Assembly: GCA_963792205.1 (NCBI GenBank)
Contig: CAWBVI010000005.1
Coordinates: 372,001-436,000, forward strand
DNA: 64,000 nucleotides
Reading direction: 5' to 3'
Source: DATDAH01 sp963792205
Lineage (GTDB): Bacteria > Actinomycetota > Acidimicrobiia > Acidimicrobiales > DATDAH01
Positions 26,363 to 34,550 of this stretch are shown piece by piece. Position 1 is the first letter of the stretch, and every line of letters begins with the position of its first letter. Both the position numbers and the translations under genes were made by a program. The notes beneath the pieces are model-generated. The model worked only from the letters and a program-made list of their open reading frames with translations, made no database searches and was not told the origin of the DNA.

Positions 26363-27082
26363 ATGACCAAGTTGCGCAAGATCGCCCTGTGGGCCGGTGT
26401 CCTCTACCTGCTCACCTTCGCCTTCTCGATCCCCACGTTGGGCCTGAAGTCCACGGTGGAGGACGACGTCGACTTCATCCTCGGCACCGGTTCCGACACC
26501 GCGGTGATGTGGGCGGGCGTGTTCGACGTCATCACCGCCCTCACCGGCATCGGCACGGCCGTGGCGCTGTACCCGGTGGCCCGGCGGGTGAGCCGATCGG
26601 CTGCCACGGGCTTCGTCGCCTCTCGGACCCTCGAGGCATCGATGCTGTTCGTGAGCTTCCTCAGCCTGATGTCGATCGTGACCCTGCGCGAGGACATGGC
26701 CGGCTCGGCCGACGCCGACACGCTCGTCATCGCCGGGCAGTCGCTCGTGGCGTTCCACGACTGGTCGTTCGTGCTCGGCCCCGGCGTGATGCCCGCGATC
26801 AACGCCCTGTTCCTCGGCACCGTGATGTACCGCTCCGGCCTCGTGCCCCGCATCCTCCCCCTGATCGGGTTGATCGGTGCGCCCATCCTCATCGCCTCGG
26901 CTCTCGCCACCACGTTCGGGGCGCAGGAGCAGACCGACGGCACCGCCGCGCTGCTCGCCCTGCCCATCGCCGCCTGGGAGTTGGGACTGGGCGTCTACCT
27001 GACGGTCAAGGGCTTCCGGCCCTCGCCGTACATCGACGACGAGGACCCGACGCTCGCCGGTCGCCAGCTCGCCCCCGCCTGA
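26363..27082 (+). CDS. DUF4386 family membrane protein
   Basis: This 239-residue integral membrane protein has about six hydrophobic helices (for example 'IALWAGVLYLLTFAFSIPTLG', 'LYPVARRVSRSAATGF', 'WSFVLGPGVMPAINALFLGTVMY'). The 'RTLEASMLFVSFLSLMSIV' and 'LPLIGLIGAPILIASA' stretches match DUF4386 proteins from memory. Function unknown. The ATG at 26363 follows 'AAGGGAACGGAC', a weak ribosome site. It ends convergently 2 bases from the TetR stop. Confidence 0.8.
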   Translation: MTKLRKIALWAGVLYLLTFAFSIPTLGLKSTVEDDVDFILGTGSDTAVMWAGVFDVITALTGIGTAVALYPVARRVSRSAATGFVASRTLEASMLFVSFLSLMSIVTLREDMAGSADADTLVIAGQSLVAFHDWSFVLGPGVMPAINALFLGTVMYRSGLVPRILPLIGLIGAPILIASALATTFGAQEQTDGTAALLALPIAAWELGLGVYLTVKGFRPSPYIDDEDPTLAGRQLAPA

Positions 27083-27084
27083 GG

Positions 27085-27636
27085 TCAGGTCGGGTCGACG
27101 GCGACCAGCTTCAGGGCGACCTCGACCATGTGGGCCCGGAGGGTGTCGTCGTCGACGTCGGCGACGAGCGGGTGGGTGACGGCACCACCGACCGCACTCA
27201 GGAACATGGCCGCGGCCGTCCGGTTGCCGACGTCCGGGGCGGGGCCGGCCAGCAGGCGGTTGAGCCGGCGGAAGAGCTCCGGGAAGGGCTCGTGGGTGCG
27301 CAGCAGGCGGACCACGACGGGGTCGTACTCGAGGGCGCCGACCACCCAGCGCCGCTCGACGGCGACCTCGACGATGCCCTCGACCAGCACCTTGACGGCC
27401 CGGGAGCGATCGGTCTCCGCTTCGGCGGCATCGAGAGCGGAGGCCAGCTTCGCCAACTCGAGCTCCATGACCGCCAGGACGATGTCCTGCTTGCTCTGGA
27501 ACTGGTGGTACACGGCGGCCTTCGTCACGCCCATGGCGTCGGCGATCATCTGCAGCGAGGTCCCGTGCACGCCGTGCTCGGCGAACAAGCCGAGGGCGGC
27601 GTCGATCACCCGGGTCTGGGCCGCGGTCGACACCAT
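27085..27636 (-). CDS. TetR family transcriptional regulator
   Basis: This 183-residue regulator has an N-terminal HTH at about residues 30-50 ('SLQMIADAMGVTKAAVYHQFQSKQDIV') and a ligand domain. Its ATG overlaps the Xre gene stop by one base (TGATG), so it is translationally coupled to the Xre/DUF2975 unit. It could be the regulator of the TGACACGGTGTCA sites at 22530, 30963 and 34523, since it lies among them, but nothing in the sequence proves it. Confidence 0.88.
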   Translation of the reverse strand: MVSTAAQTRVIDAALGLFAEHGVHGTSLQMIADAMGVTKAAVYHQFQSKQDIVLAVMELELAKLASALDAAEAETDRSRAVKVLVEGIVEVAVERRWVVGALEYDPVVVRLLRTHEPFPELFRRLNRLLAGPAPDVGNRTAAAMFLSAVGGAVTHPLVADVDDDTLRAHMVEVALKLVAVDPT

Positions 27637-27848
27637 CAGGTCTCGTCAGAGCTCCACGACAGCAGGTCGCCCGGCTGACACTGGAGCACCTCACACAGCG
27701 CTTCGAGCGTGGAGAACCGCATGGCCCTGGCCTTGCCGGTCTTGAGGATCGACAGGTTGGCCAAGGTGATGCCCACACGCCCCGAGAGCTCGGTGAGGGT
27801 CATGTCGCGGACATCGAGGAGCTCGTCGAGGTGCACTCGGACGGGCAT
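27636..27848 (-). CDS. Small Xre-family (YozG-like) DNA-binding protein
   Basis: This 70-residue protein is essentially one helix-turn-helix ('LLDVRDMTLTELSGRVGITLANLSILKTGKARAMRFSTLEALCEVLQCQPGDLL'), the type that always partners DUF2975 membrane proteins. It begins 1 base after the DUF2975 stop and overlaps the TetR start. The expected role is autorepression of the pair through TATCG/CGATA sites, and such sites are present upstream of DUF2975. Confidence 0.92.
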   Translation of the reverse strand: MPVRVHLDELLDVRDMTLTELSGRVGITLANLSILKTGKARAMRFSTLEALCEVLQCQPGDLLSWSSDET

Positions 27849-27849
27849 G

Positions 27850-28503
27850 TCAGATGGTGCGGTCTTCGAGGTCACGCAGCACGGTGCCCTCGTTGAAGAC
27901 CTCGGCCAACGCCAGGAGGCCGAGCGCCACCAGCACGGACACGCCCCAGTCGGGGGAGGCAGTCGAGACACTCACCCCTGGCTCGCCTTCGACGGTGGCT
28001 CCCAACAGGCGCCCGGTGATCTCGGCGCCGACGGGGACCGCCACGAACAGCGCCCCGAGCACCCGGAGGCGGATCGCATTGCGAGGATCGAACGGCTTGC
28101 CATCGCGAGCCGACCGCACGATGCGACGCGTCATGACCATGCCGACCCAGAAGGCCGCGATGAGCAGCAGCCCTGACGCCGCCAGCACCAGCCGCGAGTC
28201 GAGGTCGTCCTCGTCCAGCCTGAGCTTCGCCCGGACCGCGGCGCGTTCGAGCCCGAGCTCACGACCGTCCACCTCGCCGTTCGCGAGCACGTCGATCGTC
28301 GGTCCGTCGTCGATCGTGACGTCGAGGGGTGGCTCGAGCACTGCGTCGACGGCGACGCCACCCCGGCCACCGACAAGAGCGCCGAGGTTGGCCACGAAGA
28401 CGAGGGTCCCGAGGACGAACACGACCGTGACCAGGCGCAGGAGGCGATCGAGCCAGAGGAGCCCCTTGCGGGTGCTCAGCGTCGTGGACGACGAGGGGTC
28501 CAT
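27850..28503 (-). CDS. DUF2975 family membrane protein
   Basis: This 217-residue protein has four hydrophobic helices ('LLRLVTVVFVLGTLVFVANLGALVG', 'LVLAASGLLLIAAFWVGMVM', 'LRVLGALFVAVPVGAEITG', 'GVSVLVALGLLALAEVFNEG'), with an extracytoplasmic acidic domain between the first two. The 'GKPFDPRNAIRLRVLG' and 'FNEGTVLRDLEDRTI' stretches are diagnostic of DUF2975, partner of YozG-like Xre proteins. Function unknown; some members are linked to antimicrobial peptide or stress responses. No ribosome site precedes the ATG at 28503, which fits a leaderless transcript. Confidence 0.9.
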   Translation of the reverse strand: MDPSSSTTLSTRKGLLWLDRLLRLVTVVFVLGTLVFVANLGALVGGRGGVAVDAVLEPPLDVTIDDGPTIDVLANGEVDGRELGLERAAVRAKLRLDEDDLDSRLVLAASGLLLIAAFWVGMVMTRRIVRSARDGKPFDPRNAIRLRVLGALFVAVPVGAEITGRLLGATVEGEPGVSVSTASPDWGVSVLVALGLLALAEVFNEGTVLRDLEDRTI

Positions 28504-28541
28504 ATCGAAAAACGATAACCTCGATCCTTATCGTTTGTCAA
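28503..28541 (-). promoter_or_regulatory. DUF2975/Xre promoter and operator, embedded in the 3' end of the upstream P450 gene
   Basis: TTGACA (28541-28536), an 18-base spacer and TATCGT (28517-28512) would put the transcript start at about the ATG (28503), so the mRNA is probably leaderless. Over the promoter lie TATCG-AAAAA-CGATA (28503-28517) and a further 9-bp inverted pair AAACGATAA/TTATCGTTT (28510-28518 and 28528-28536). These fit the Xre repressor. The -35 and the outer half-site are coding sequence for the last P450 residues. Confidence 0.7.
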
Positions 28542-29721
28542 TAAGGACGCTCAGCTCCTTCGGGCCGGTCTCGAAGAAGGCGGGGACGTTCTCGAACCGG
28601 AAGCCGTCGGCCAGCCGGACGGTGCCCGGCGGGAAGTGCTCGAGGAACGCCGTGACGGCGATGCGGGCCACGGTGCGGGCCATGACGGCGCCCGGGCAGA
28701 CATGGGGGCCGTGGCCGAAGGTCAGGTGGTCCGAGGCGTTGTCCCGGTCGACGTCGAAGTCGTCGCCGTGGTCGAAGACGGCCTCGTCCCGGTTGGCGCA
28801 GGCGGTGCCCATGACCACCCGCTGACCGGCCTGCAGCACCGTGCCCTCGACCTCGGTGTCGCGCACGCAGCCCCGTGGGGCGAACATGACCGGTGGGGCC
28901 AGGCGGAGGCTCTCGTCGATGGCCGTGGCCAGGGCGCTCGGGTCCGAGCGCAGGCGGTCCTCCAGCCCGGGCACGGTGAAGAGCTGGTGCAGCAGGTTGC
29001 CGAGGAGCTGGCTGGTCGTGGTCAGCCCGCCGGTGATCAGGTTGCGCACCATGGCCCGGAGCTGGCGGGGGGTGAGCCGCTCGCCGTCCACCTCCAGCTC
29101 CAGCAGCTTCGTGGTCACGTCGTCGCGGGGGTCGGTGCGGCGCTCGTCGATGCGGGCGTCGATGTAGCCGGCGAAGTCGGGGAACCCGTCGGCGAAGCCC
29201 TCCACGCCTTCCCGGTTGCGGTGGGTGCCGGGGAAGCCGCTCTCGATGAGGTCCTTGGCCCAGGCCATGACCTGCGGGGCGTCCTCCGGGGAGAAGCCGA
29301 GGAGGTGCACGGTCGACGAGTTGGGCAGGGGCGCGGTGTAGGCCGGCACGAGGTCGGCCTCGCCGTCGTCGGGGAGGGCCGCGAGCAGGTCACGGGCGGT
29401 CGACGCCATGAACGGCTCGGCCGCCTTCACCGCCTTGGGCGTGAGGGCGGTGACCATCACCCGGCGCACGACCGAGTGGGTGGGCGGGTCCAGCTCGCCC
29501 AGCGTCCGGTCCTCCAGCGGCACCACCACGCCGGGCGCCTTGAAGCCCTGGGCGCTGGAGAAGCCCTCGGTGTCGCGGAGGAGCCGGCGGCACTCGGCGT
29601 GGCGGGTCACGTAGGCCATGCCGTCGCCGACGTCGACCACCGCCGCCTGCTGGCGGAGCTCGGCCAGCAGGGGCCAGGCGTCGTGGGCCTGTTCGGGGTC
29701 GAAGGGGTTGAACGCCGTCAC
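28528..29721 (-). CDS. Cytochrome P450 with an atypical I helix
   Basis: This 397-residue protein has the heme-ligand motif 'FGHGPHVCPGAVMAR' with the conserved Cys and the ExxR helix 'AIDESLRLAPPV'. The I-helix oxygen-activation motif, usually A/G-G-x-D/E-T-T, reads 'GGLTTT', so the acidic residue is replaced by Thr. That is expected to change oxygen activation and may favour peroxide use or a non-standard reaction. The GTG start overlaps the upstream P450 stop (GTGA), so both are made from one transcript. The gene ends just upstream of the DUF2975 gene. Confidence 0.92.
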   Translation of the reverse strand: MTAFNPFDPEQAHDAWPLLAELRQQAAVVDVGDGMAYVTRHAECRRLLRDTEGFSSAQGFKAPGVVVPLEDRTLGELDPPTHSVVRRVMVTALTPKAVKAAEPFMASTARDLLAALPDDGEADLVPAYTAPLPNSSTVHLLGFSPEDAPQVMAWAKDLIESGFPGTHRNREGVEGFADGFPDFAGYIDARIDERRTDPRDDVTTKLLELEVDGERLTPRQLRAMVRNLITGGLTTTSQLLGNLLHQLFTVPGLEDRLRSDPSALATAIDESLRLAPPVMFAPRGCVRDTEVEGTVLQAGQRVVMGTACANRDEAVFDHGDDFDVDRDNASDHLTFGHGPHVCPGAVMARTVARIAVTAFLEHFPPGTVRLADGFRFENVPAFFETGPKELSVLIDKR

Positions 29722-30941
29722 GCCGGGGTGAGCTCGAGGTGGATGTTGGTGAGCCCCCGGAGGAAGTAGGTGGGCAGGTACTCGAAGGGCTGGTCGGCGA
29801 GCCGGATGTCCGCGGTGCGGTCGAAGAGGCGGTTGAGGGTCACCGTGCCCTCGGCCCGGGCCAGCGGGGCGCCGGCGCAGGTGTGGGCGCCGAACCCGAA
29901 CGCCATGTGGTGACGGGCGTTGCGGCGATCGACGTCGAACTCGTGGGGATCGTCGAAGGTGCGGGGATCGCGGTTCGCCGCCCCGGGGAGGAGCAACACC
30001 GTGGCGCCGGCCGGGATCGGGACGCCGGCCAGCTCCGTCTTCACCTTGGCCATGCGGAACTGGCCCCGCAGCGGGCTCTCCATCCGCAGGGTCTCCTCGA
30101 GGAAGTTGGGGATCTTGTCCCGGTGGTCGCGGACGACCTGCTGCAGGTCGGGGCGCTCCCCCAGCACCTTGAGGGCGAACGACAGCAGCCGGACCGTGGT
30201 CTCCTGCCCGCCGGCGTAGAGGTTGGCGGCGATGAGGGCGGCGTCCTTCACCTCCGGGATCGAGCCGTCGGGGAAGGTGGCACTGGCCAGCCCGCCCATC
30301 ACGTCGTCCCGGGGGTTCTGGCGGCGGTCCTCGATGTACTCGGTGAACTTCTCGTAGAGGAACTCGAGCGGCTTGTGCTCCTTGCCCGCCGGCAGCTTGC
30401 CCAGCTGGTCCCGGAAGAGGCCGTAGTCCTCCTCGGGCACCCCTTCCAGGTCGGCGACGACGAGCATGGTGAACGGCTCGGCGTAGTCGTGGATGAACTC
30501 CGAGCGCCCCCGCTCGATGATCGGGTCGAGCAGCTCGTCGGCATAGCGCCACATGAACTCCTCGTTCTCACTCAGCCGCTTCGGCGTGATGAGGCGCAGG
30601 AGCAGGGACCGGTGGAACGTGTGCCGGGGCGGGTCGAAGCTCGGCAGCTGGTCGGAGAAGGGCAGCTCGTCCCGGCAGCGTTCGATCAGCTCGGTGATGT
30701 CGTCGCCCTCGACCGGCTCGGAGAACTTGACGAAGGGCCCGGCCACCGTGTTGCAGGACGAGAACCGGTCGGTGCCGTTGTAGACGCCGAGGGCCTCCTC
30801 GTAGCCGGTGACCAGGTAGACGCCGTAGTGGGGCTCCTGCCACACCGGGTGCTGAGCCCGCACCCAGTCGAAGTACTCGTAGGGGTCGTCCTGGAGGGCG
30901 CGATCGCGGAAGAAGTTGACGCTGTCGAACCCCTCGGCCAC
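29718..30941 (-). CDS. Cytochrome P450
   Basis: This 407-residue P450 has the canonical I-helix motif 'YAGGQETTVRLL', the ExxR helix 'FLEETLRMESPL' and the heme loop 'FGFGAHTCAGAPLARAE'. It hydroxylates a small organic substrate using O2 and electrons from a ferredoxin; the substrate is unknown. It is clearly paralogous to the P450 at 54336-55610: 'EGDDITELIE...DELPFSDQ' in this one matches 'EGDDVSDVIE...DDLPFSDQ' in the other, and both share 'LLTPKR/LITPKR' and 'TFS/RFSSC' segments. The GTG start (30941-30939) lies 22 bases from the TGACACGGTGTCA operator, and the gene leads the P450 pair. Confidence 0.95.
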   Translation of the reverse strand: MAEGFDSVNFFRDRALQDDPYEYFDWVRAQHPVWQEPHYGVYLVTGYEEALGVYNGTDRFSSCNTVAGPFVKFSEPVEGDDITELIERCRDELPFSDQLPSFDPPRHTFHRSLLLRLITPKRLSENEEFMWRYADELLDPIIERGRSEFIHDYAEPFTMLVVADLEGVPEEDYGLFRDQLGKLPAGKEHKPLEFLYEKFTEYIEDRRQNPRDDVMGGLASATFPDGSIPEVKDAALIAANLYAGGQETTVRLLSFALKVLGERPDLQQVVRDHRDKIPNFLEETLRMESPLRGQFRMAKVKTELAGVPIPAGATVLLLPGAANRDPRTFDDPHEFDVDRRNARHHMAFGFGAHTCAGAPLARAEGTVTLNRLFDRTADIRLADQPFEYLPTYFLRGLTNIHLELTPA

Positions 30942-30962
30942 TACGGTGCCCCCGTACGTTTA

Positions 30963-30975
30963 TGACACGGTGTCA
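30963..30975. promoter_or_regulatory. TetR-type operator copy 2 (TGACACGGTGTCA)
   Basis: A perfect 13-bp palindrome (arms TGACAC and GTGTCA around G) lies in the intergenic space between the divergent P450 operon and the aldehyde dehydrogenase operon. The outer bases extend to TGACACGGTGTCAAATCTTGCC, resembling copy 1. On the minus strand the inner arm coincides with a TTGACA-like -35 (30976-30971). One repressor could control both operons. Confidence 0.7.
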
Positions 30976-30999
30976 AATCTTGCCCGGGAGCTTAGGACG

Positions 31000-32463
31000 T
31001 TGAAGAGCTACGAGCTGTACGTCGGTGGGAAGTGGGTGGGCGCCGAGAGCGACGAGGAGCTCGAGGTCATCAACCCCGCCACCGAGGAGGCCATCGGTCG
31101 GGTGCCCCAGGCGTCGGTCGCCGACGTCGACCGGGCGGTGGCGGCGGCCCGGGAAGCCTTCGAGGAGGGGCCGTGGCGCCGCTTCTCCCCCCGGGAGCGG
31201 TCCGACGCCCTGCTGCGCTTCACCCAGGTGGTCGCCGACCGCCGGTCCGAGCTGGTCGACCTGATCATCGCCGAGGCGGGCTCGGCCCGCTCGATCGCCG
31301 AGATGATGCAGTTCGACACCGGCTTCCGCTACGCCGAGTGGATGGCCGAGCGCACGGCCAGCTTCCCGTTCCAGGATCCGCTGCCGCCGCAGGCCGGCGC
31401 CCGGGGCCTCGGCCAGGGCGTGATCCTCAAGGAGCCGCTCGGGGTGGTCGCCGCCATCACCCCGTTCAACTTCCCGCTCTACCTGAACCTCTCGAAGGTC
31501 GTCCCCGCGCTGGCCATGGGCAACAGCGTGGTGCTCAAGCCGTCGCCGTTCACGCCGCTGGAGGCCTTCGTCCTCGGCGAGATCGCCGACGAGGCCGGCC
31601 TCCCGCCCGGCGTCCTCAACGTCGTCACCGGCGACGTCGAGGCCAGCCAGCACCTGACCACCCACCCCGGCGTGAACATGATCTCGTTCACCGGCTCCGA
31701 CCTCGTGGGCAAGCAGATCATGGGCCAGGCCGCCGAGGGGCTGAAGAAGGTGCTGCTGGAGCTGGGGGGCAAGTCGCCCAACATCGTCTTCGAGGGCAGC
31801 GACATCGCCAAGTTCGCCTTCGGGGCCGCGTTCGGCTTCACCATCCACGCCGGCCAGGGCTGCGCCCTCCCGACCCGGATCCTCGCTCAGCGCGGCGTCT
31901 ACGACGAGGTCGTCGAGGGGATGGCGAAGGCGCTGGGCCGGGTGAAGGTCGGTGACCCCACCGACAAGGCGACGGGGATGGGGCCGCTCATCCACGCCGC
32001 CCAGCGGGAGCGGGTCGAGCGCTACGTCGCCACCGGGCAGGAGGAGGGGGCCCGGCTGGTCTGCGGGGGCGGCCGGCCCGAGGAGCTCGACCGGGGCTAC
32101 TTCTTCGAGCCCACGCTCTTCGCCGACGTCGACACCTCGATGGTCGTGGCGCAGGAGGAGATCTTCGGCCCGGTCGGGGTGGTGATCCCGTTCGACGACG
32201 AGGACGACGCCGTGCGCATCGCCAACGACAGCCGGTATGGGCTGGCCGCCTCCCTCTGGCACCCCGACCCCGTGACCGCCTGGCAGCTGGCCCAGCGCAT
32301 CGAGGCCGGCACCGTCTCCATCAACGGCGGGGCGGGCGGCCCCCACCTGTGGGGACCGTTCGGCGGCTACAAGCACTCGGGCATCGGGCGGGAGTACGGC
32401 GACTACGGCCTGCTCGAGTACGCCCAGCTGAAGACCGTCACCTGGCCGGCCGGCCGCCCGTGA
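31000..32463 (+). CDS. Aldehyde dehydrogenase family protein
   Basis: This 487-residue NAD(P)-dependent aldehyde dehydrogenase has the Glu motif 'LELGGKSPNIVFEG' and catalytic Cys in 'HAGQGCALPTR', plus 'TPFNFP' and 'FTGSDLVG' cofactor segments. It oxidises an aldehyde to an acid or acyl compound. I start it at the TTG 31000 ('LKSYELYVGGKW') because GGGAG lies upstream and the operator occupies the region before it. An upstream in-frame extension would run over the operator. It overlaps the next P450 by GTGA, so the two are coupled. Confidence 0.92.
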   Translation: MKSYELYVGGKWVGAESDEELEVINPATEEAIGRVPQASVADVDRAVAAAREAFEEGPWRRFSPRERSDALLRFTQVVADRRSELVDLIIAEAGSARSIAEMMQFDTGFRYAEWMAERTASFPFQDPLPPQAGARGLGQGVILKEPLGVVAAITPFNFPLYLNLSKVVPALAMGNSVVLKPSPFTPLEAFVLGEIADEAGLPPGVLNVVTGDVEASQHLTTHPGVNMISFTGSDLVGKQIMGQAAEGLKKVLLELGGKSPNIVFEGSDIAKFAFGAAFGFTIHAGQGCALPTRILAQRGVYDEVVEGMAKALGRVKVGDPTDKATGMGPLIHAAQRERVERYVATGQEEGARLVCGGGRPEELDRGYFFEPTLFADVDTSMVVAQEEIFGPVGVVIPFDDEDDAVRIANDSRYGLAASLWHPDPVTAWQLAQRIEAGTVSINGGAGGPHLWGPFGGYKHSGIGREYGDYGLLEYAQLKTVTWPAGRP

Positions 32464-33689
32464 GCACCCTCCTCATCGATCCGGCGGACCTGGTCGATCC
32501 GGCGCGGTGGGGCGAGCGGGGCTATCCGCACGAGCTGTGGGCCCGCATGCGGGCCGAGGCGCCGGTGGCCCGGATCGAGTCCTCGGAGTACGGGCCGTTC
32601 TGGGCCCTCACCCGCCACGTCGACGTCCAGGCCGTGGCCGCGCAACCCCTGCTCTTCTCCAGCGCCCTGGGCATCACCCTTCGCCCCCCGAACGCCCCGA
32701 TCTTCCACTCCGACGTCCTGGTGGTGCTCGACCCGCCTCGGCACGGCCCGCTGCGCCGGGTGGCCAGCCCCAAGTTCACGCCCAAGGCGATGCGGGCCCG
32801 GCTGGCCGGCATCGAGCGCATCGCCACCGAGCTGGTGGACGAGCTGGTGGCGGAAGGTGACGGCGAGATCGACTTCGTGGAGCGCATCGCCGCCCCCTTC
32901 CCCCTGGCCGTCATCGCCTGGACCATCGGGGCCCCGCTCGACGACGTCGGCCGGCTGCACCAGTGGACCAACGAGGTCATCGGCAAGAACGACCCGGAGT
33001 ACCGCCGCGAGGGCGAGTCGCCGGGCCAGACGATCAAGCGGGCCCGGGGCGAGCTGCACGCCTACTTCGCCGAGCTGGTCGAGCAGCGGCGGGCCGAGCC
33101 CCAGGACGACCTGCTCACCGAGCTGCTGCGGGCCGAGATCGACGGCACCCCGCTCACCGACCCCGAGCTGACCTCCTACTGCGAGCTGCTGGTCGAGGCC
33201 GGCAACGAGACCACCCGCAACGCCATCAGCGGCGGCCTCGTGGCCCTGATGGAGCACCCCGAGCAATGGGAGAAGCTCCGGGCCCAGCCCGAGCTGCTCC
33301 CGGAGGCAGCCGACGAGATCCTGCGCTGGGTGAGCCCGATCAGCCACTTCACCCGCACGGCGACGGAGGACACCGAGATCCGGGGCGAGACCATCCGGGC
33401 CGGCGACCAGGTGGCGATCTACTTCGCGTCCGCCAACCGGGACGAGGAGGTCTTCGACGACCCCTTCGCCTTCCGGGTCGACCGGCGCCCCAACCCCCAC
33501 CTCGCCTTCGGCTTCGGCGAGCACTTCTGCATGGGCGCCCACCTGGCCCGGCTGGAGATCGAGACGATCTACCGCCTCCTGATCGAGCGCTTCGACGGCT
33601 TCGAGCCGGCCGGCCCGGTCGAGCGCCTCGAGTCGATCGTGAACGGCAGCCTCAAGCACCTCCCGGTCCGCTACCGCCTGGCGAGCTAG
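32460..33689 (+). CDS. Cytochrome P450
   Basis: This 409-residue P450 has the I-helix motif 'LVEAGNETTRN', the ExxR helix 'ADEILRWVSPI' and the heme loop 'FGFGEHFCMGAHLARLE'. Its GTG overlaps the aldehyde dehydrogenase stop. The pair suggests stepwise oxidation of a terminal group to alcohol, aldehyde and acid, though which substrate is unknown. The TAG stop overlaps the convergent enoyl-CoA hydratase stop, the two genes sharing CTAG. Confidence 0.95.
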   Translation: MSTLLIDPADLVDPARWGERGYPHELWARMRAEAPVARIESSEYGPFWALTRHVDVQAVAAQPLLFSSALGITLRPPNAPIFHSDVLVVLDPPRHGPLRRVASPKFTPKAMRARLAGIERIATELVDELVAEGDGEIDFVERIAAPFPLAVIAWTIGAPLDDVGRLHQWTNEVIGKNDPEYRREGESPGQTIKRARGELHAYFAELVEQRRAEPQDDLLTELLRAEIDGTPLTDPELTSYCELLVEAGNETTRNAISGGLVALMEHPEQWEKLRAQPELLPEAADEILRWVSPISHFTRTATEDTEIRGETIRAGDQVAIYFASANRDEEVFDDPFAFRVDRRPNPHLAFGFGEHFCMGAHLARLEIETIYRLLIERFDGFEPAGPVERLESIVNGSLKHLPVRYRLAS

Positions 33690-34513
33690 CGGACGCGGGT
33701 CTCGACCCGCTTGCCGGACATGAACTCCTCCTGCATGGCGTCGAAGTCCTTGGTGTCGACCATGTCGAGGAAGCGGGGGCCGAGCTGGAGCGCCTGGGTC
33801 CGGCCGAGCTCGTGGGCGGCCCAGGTGGCCCGGATCGTGCCCTGGATGGCGGAGGGTGACTGGGCGGCGATGGCTTCGGCGATGCGGCCGGCGGCCTCGA
33901 GCAGCTCGTCCTGGGGCACGACCTCGGACACCAGGCCGATCTGCAGGGCCCGCTCGGCCGACAGTCGCTCGTAGGTGCCCATCAGCTGCATGCGCAGGAC
34001 CTCGCCCAGCGGCATCCGGTGGGCCATGAGGACCGACTCGTAGGCCGACACCATGGCGAAGGACACGTGGGGGTCGAAGAAGGTGGCGTTCTCCGAGCAG
34101 ATGATGATGTCGGCCTCGCCCAGCATGTAGAGGGCGCCGCCCGCCGCCACCCCGTTCACGGCGGCCACGATCGGCTTCCAGCACTGCAGGCCCGACTTGG
34201 GCGAGAGGTTCTCGCCGACCGGGTCGTAGCTGGTGCTGCTCTCCACGAACTGGCGGAGGTGGTCGTCCGGGTCCACGTCGGTCAAGGACTTGAACTCGCC
34301 GCGGTCGATGCCGCTGCAGAACGCCTTCTCGCCGGCGCCGGTGAGGACGGCGACGCGGATGTCGTCGTCGAGGCGGACGTCCAGCCACGCCTTCCGCAGC
34401 TCCATCTGCATGGCGAAGTTGAAGGCGTTCATGACGTCCGGCCGGTCGAGGGTGATCCAGGCGACGTGGTCGCGCACCTCGAAGCGGATCGTCTCGTACT
34501 CGTCGGCAGCCAT
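33686..34513 (-). CDS. Enoyl-CoA hydratase/isomerase (crotonase) family protein
   Basis: This 275-residue crotonase-fold protein has 'ITLDRPDVMNAFNFAMQMELRKAW' and the oxyanion-hole segment 'AVNGVAAGGALYMLGEADIII'. The catalytic Glu pair of hydratases is not clearly present at the usual places (an Asp-rich 'CSGIDRGEFKSL' is seen), so hydratase, isomerase or hydrolase activity is possible. I use the ATG at 34513 (MAADEYETIRFEV) over the upstream in-frame GTG. The operator TGACACGGTGTCA lies 10 bases upstream. It converges on the P450 gene. Confidence 0.9.
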   Translation of the reverse strand: MAADEYETIRFEVRDHVAWITLDRPDVMNAFNFAMQMELRKAWLDVRLDDDIRVAVLTGAGEKAFCSGIDRGEFKSLTDVDPDDHLRQFVESSTSYDPVGENLSPKSGLQCWKPIVAAVNGVAAGGALYMLGEADIIICSENATFFDPHVSFAMVSAYESVLMAHRMPLGEVLRMQLMGTYERLSAERALQIGLVSEVVPQDELLEAAGRIAEAIAAQSPSAIQGTIRATWAAHELGRTQALQLGPRFLDMVDTKDFDAMQEEFMSGKRVETRVR

Positions 34514-34522
34514 GCCGCATTC

Positions 34523-34535
34523 TGACACGGTGTCA
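34523..34535. promoter_or_regulatory. TetR-type operator copy 3 (TGACACGGTGTCA)
   Basis: A perfect copy of the 13-bp palindrome lies 10 bases upstream of the enoyl-CoA hydratase start and 16 bases downstream of the solute-binding protein stop. Its position at the translation start of an acyl-CoA enzyme, together with copies 1 and 2, supports a shared catabolic regulon. Confidence 0.7.
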
Positions 34536-34550
34536 AGATCGGCGGGGAGG

